From contig LNAC01000109.1 of assembly GCA_002007465.1 (NCBI GenBank), positions 3,901,376-3,965,375 on the forward strand: a DNA stretch of 64,000 nucleotides, in the 5' to 3' direction. This DNA is from Ailurus styani. Its lineage: Eukaryota; Chordata; Mammalia; Carnivora; Ailuridae. Made by a program: the position numbers and the translations under genes. Position 1 is the first letter of the stretch. Every line of letters begins with the position of its first letter. Shown here piece by piece: positions 61,471 through 64,000 of the stretch. The notes beneath the pieces are model-generated. The model was not told the DNA's origin, made no database searches, and saw only the letters and a program-made list of their open reading frames with translations.

Positions 61471-62125
61471 AGATACGTGCACACAACACGCAGATGCCCC
61501 CCCATGCACACACACACAACCCATGCCTGCACACGGTTTACACGATTACCGGATTCTTACACGAGTACAAACCACACACACCCCAGATACGTGCACGCAA
61601 CACACAGAGGCCCCCTAACCCACAACCCATCCCTGCACACGGTTTACATGATTACTGGATTCTTACATGAGTACAAACCACACTCACCCCAGATACGTGC
61701 ACACAACACGCAGATGCCCCCCCATGCACACACACACAACCCATGCCTGCACACGGTTTACACGATTACCGGATTCTTACACGAGTACAAACCACACACA
61801 CCCCAGATACGTGCACGCAACACACAGAGGCCCCCTAACCCACAACCCATCCCTGCACACGGTTTACATGATTACTGGATTCTTACATGAGTACAAACCA
61901 CACACACCCCAGATACGTGCACGCAACACACAGATGCCCCCTAACCCACAACCCATCCCTGCACACGGTTTACACGATTACCGGATTCACACACATGCGT
62001 ACAAAGCACACATACCCCAGATATGTGCACGCAGCATGCAGAAGTCACACACACACACACACCCCCTTCCTGCAGACACACATACCGGATTCACACACAC
62101 ACGCATACAAACCACACACTGCAGA
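61471..62125. repeat. CA-rich minisatellite with 220-bp higher-order unit
   Basis: 'agatacgtgcac' recurs at 61471, 61585, 61691, 61805 and 61911, and as 'agatatgtgcac' at 62019. Spacings are 114, 106, 114, 106 and 108, so an A(114)+B(106) pair of 220 bp is repeated twice. The two pairs differ at one base by eye; the fifth and later units are diverged. Stop-poor in all + frames but not a gene. Confidence 0.95.
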
Positions 62126-63070
62126 TACACACGTGCACAACACACAAGTACATGTCACCTGCACACGCACCGCATCCACACACTGCACCCCCGCTCACGC
62201 ACCTGCACACACCTGTCTACGTGCTTCAAAGGACCGTGTGGTCCTAGGTCGTCGGCGCCCTGGGATTTCTGACGGGGATTGTCCTTTGCCGCCTCTGCTT
62301 CTGTCCAGGAGTGAGGTTTCCCCCTCGATCAGGTGGAAGGGTGGGTGACCTTGTGGGGTTCGGCTTCTGGTGCCCCTGACAGGGCTCGCCCAATTGGAGT
62401 GTTTGCGCTGGGTCGGGAGATCGAAGTGTCGGGAGCAAGCAGCCTCTGGTGGCTCGGCGGCGTTATTTTTGGATGTGACGTTCACGTCGAAAGTCCAGCT
62501 GCTGCTGTCTACCCCGAGACTTACCGAATATTAAGGAAATTCCTCCCCAGAAGTTGACAGCCCCCCTTCCTGCTGGTAGTTGGTGGTGCGCGTTTCCCAC
62601 GTGAGCCTCCGTGGGAGGGGCCCCAGGTGACAGCAGGAGCTCAGAGTCGCCCCGAGTCAGCCCGAGGGCCGTTCCTCCCCACCCATCAGCCCCCCACGTC
62701 TCCAGCCGCCCCAGGGAAGGGCTGCTGGGGAACGTGGATGCTGGAAGCATCGGTGGGAACACATGGGAGTTGAAACTGGGGGCCCAGAGTGGGCGACCGA
62801 AGTGCCCCGCCTCCCGCTGAGCTCTTCCGGCACAGCTGACCTGGAGCCTAAGAGCGCTCGGCCTCCACACCGTGGTGCGTCTGTCGTGTTCTCTGGCAGC
62901 AGGCTGTCGTTCTGTCCGTCCGCACGGCCTTGGCGGTGCAGCATCTGTGACGCTTCGGTGCGCCCCACCCGACCCCCTCCCCACCCGTGATCCTCGGCGT
63001 AGTTGATTGTCACAGTCCCGTTTCATCGTGTTTATGCCTCTCTCCGAATCCTGTCGTTGTGTTCCTGCAG

Positions 63071-63121
63071 CTGTGTGACATGAGGGCCGCAGTTGTGGAT
63101 ACGTGTGAGGGGGATTTCAGG
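63071..63121 (+). CDS. Candidate alternative ARHGAP44 exon giving a -STAV C-terminus
   Basis: A 51-nt block bounded by a good acceptor (cctctctccgaatcctgt...tgttcctgcag) and donor (agg|gtaagc). Spliced to the phase-1 end at 60513 it would read S-T-A-V-stop (stop 63076-63078). The stop lies 43 nt before the candidate donor, which is close enough to a junction to escape nonsense-mediated decay. The result, -S-T-A-V, fits a class I PDZ ligand as does the canonical -S-T-A-L. No transcript evidence is available here; it may be a decoy or chance site. Confidence 0.35.
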
Positions 63122-64000
63122 GTAAGCGGCCCCAGCCTGCCGCGCCCCGGCGCTCGCTCGGCTCTGCATGTGGCTCAGCCCTCCCCGCGCATGGCAGCTC
63201 CGCTCCGTGCCTCCCCCCGGCCTCGGGGGGGGGGGATTCTGGTCCAGGGGCTCCTCTGGCTTTCGGGGGGATCACTGGCCGCCTCGGGTCTAGCTGGCTT
63301 CGCACTAGGAGACGGGGAGGAAGTCCGCACGCAGGCTTCGCGGGCTCTCCCCTCCTCTGGCTCTCAGGCACCGGGTCAGCCCCGCCGTCCCCTCCCCCTC
63401 TGGCCTAGTACCCCAGGGCTCCCAGGGGTGTCCTTCCTGGGGCGTCTCTGTCCTTGGATCGCCTGACGCAGGCCTTGGAGCCCGGTGCCCCACAGGCTGC
63501 CTCTGCCTTGGCTTAGAGAAGTGTCCCCAGGAGGGTCCTGCCCGGCCCCAGGGCATGGTCTCCACTGCAGAGGTGGGGGCGGGTTCCCCGCGGCCATGAG
63601 GTCGTCCTGGCCAACCCCCCCTTTCCGAAGTGGGTTCTAACTTGTCTTCCTTGGGTCTGACACAGCGGGCGAGCCCGGAAGGATCCACAGTGGTGGGCTT
63701 CAGTCCTGGGTTTGTGTCCCCCGGGGTCTGTGGCCGGCTGGCTCCTTTCTCGGTTTTCGGGGAGGTTTCTGCCTGCTCTCCTCTGCCACACGGAGCCCGT
63801 GTTCAAAATTAAAACCAAGGGCCAATCAGGTGTTCTTGTCACAGTCCGGGGCGGCCAGAGCAAACCAGGGGAGGGCCTTCCCCCTCCAGTTCCTTCCCCC
63901 AGGGCCCGCCCTCCAGGGCCTCCACGAAAGGCTGCTAAGCCCTTGGTCCTGTGGAGACTTGGGGCAGGCACCACGCAAGGGTGTCCCCTGCCCGCCCGCC

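Larger units (their letters stand above)
60514..64000. other. Start of a further ARHGAP44 intron (canonical last exon not reached)
   Basis: The frame of the preceding exon stays open to 61136. 60955-61250 is an AT-richer block. A CA-rich minisatellite lies at 61471-62125 and a candidate exon at 63071-63121. 62130-63060 and 63125-64000 are GC-rich with nothing else recognised. Confidence 0.7.

Noticed and set aside
61306..62348. Several overlapping + frames of 74-201 codons rich in His, Thr and Pro
   Set aside because: They are translations of the CA-rich minisatellite, open in all three frames because the unit lacks stops. No splice or start context.
1..64000. CRISPR arrays, operons, prophage or other prokaryotic systems
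   Set aside because: The sequence is clearly mammalian (GT-AG introns, SINEs, LINEs). The tandem repeats found are minisatellites without spacer structure.

Overview
The window is mammalian nuclear DNA from a carnivore. It is full of tRNA-Lys-derived carnivore SINEs (Can-SINE/SINEC) on both strands, with L1, HAL1, L2, MIR and MER20 remnants. Several young-looking SINEs carry a 'gatcacaag...aggcagagaggcaggcagag' body and a 'ggctttaaccca' box. I associate that variant with mustelid-type caniforms, but this is recollection and inference, not a search.

There is one gene, on the + strand: ARHGAP44 (RICH2, a BAR-RhoGAP of the nadrin family). Sixteen coding exons can be read between 4014 and 60513. 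All have GT-AG introns and compatible phases, and they give an almost continuous protein from about residue 67 of the mammalian protein to just before its last 45 or so residues. The 5' exons lie before base 1. One proline-rich exon of about 217 nt is missing and almost certainly lies in the assembly gap at 52861-53345. The canonical last exon lies beyond 64000.

Layout: 1-4013, intron with old LINEs and SINEs. 4014-30114, BAR-domain exons separated by introns of 2-7.5 kb. 30516-41398, the start of the linker and the whole RhoGAP domain, with the arginine finger in 33481-33592. 41399-52297, an 11-kb intron ending at an 18-nt microexon. 52316-60513, the GC-rich region coding the proline/serine-rich tail with SH3-ligand motifs, interrupted by the gap. 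60514-64000, start of the last large intron, holding a CA-rich 220-bp higher-order minisatellite and a candidate alternative exon at 63071-63121.

The encoded protein binds and bends membrane through its BAR domain, stimulates GTP hydrolysis by Rac/Cdc42-type GTPases through its GAP domain, and uses its tail for SH3 and PDZ contacts. The main leads are: a candidate exon that would end the protein in -STAV, a class I PDZ ligand resembling the canonical -STAL; a U6 snRNA/L1 chimeric retrogene whose target-site duplication was duplicated again by a SINE; the in-frame microexon; and an assembly false duplication at a single N (2775). No second protein-coding gene can be supported.
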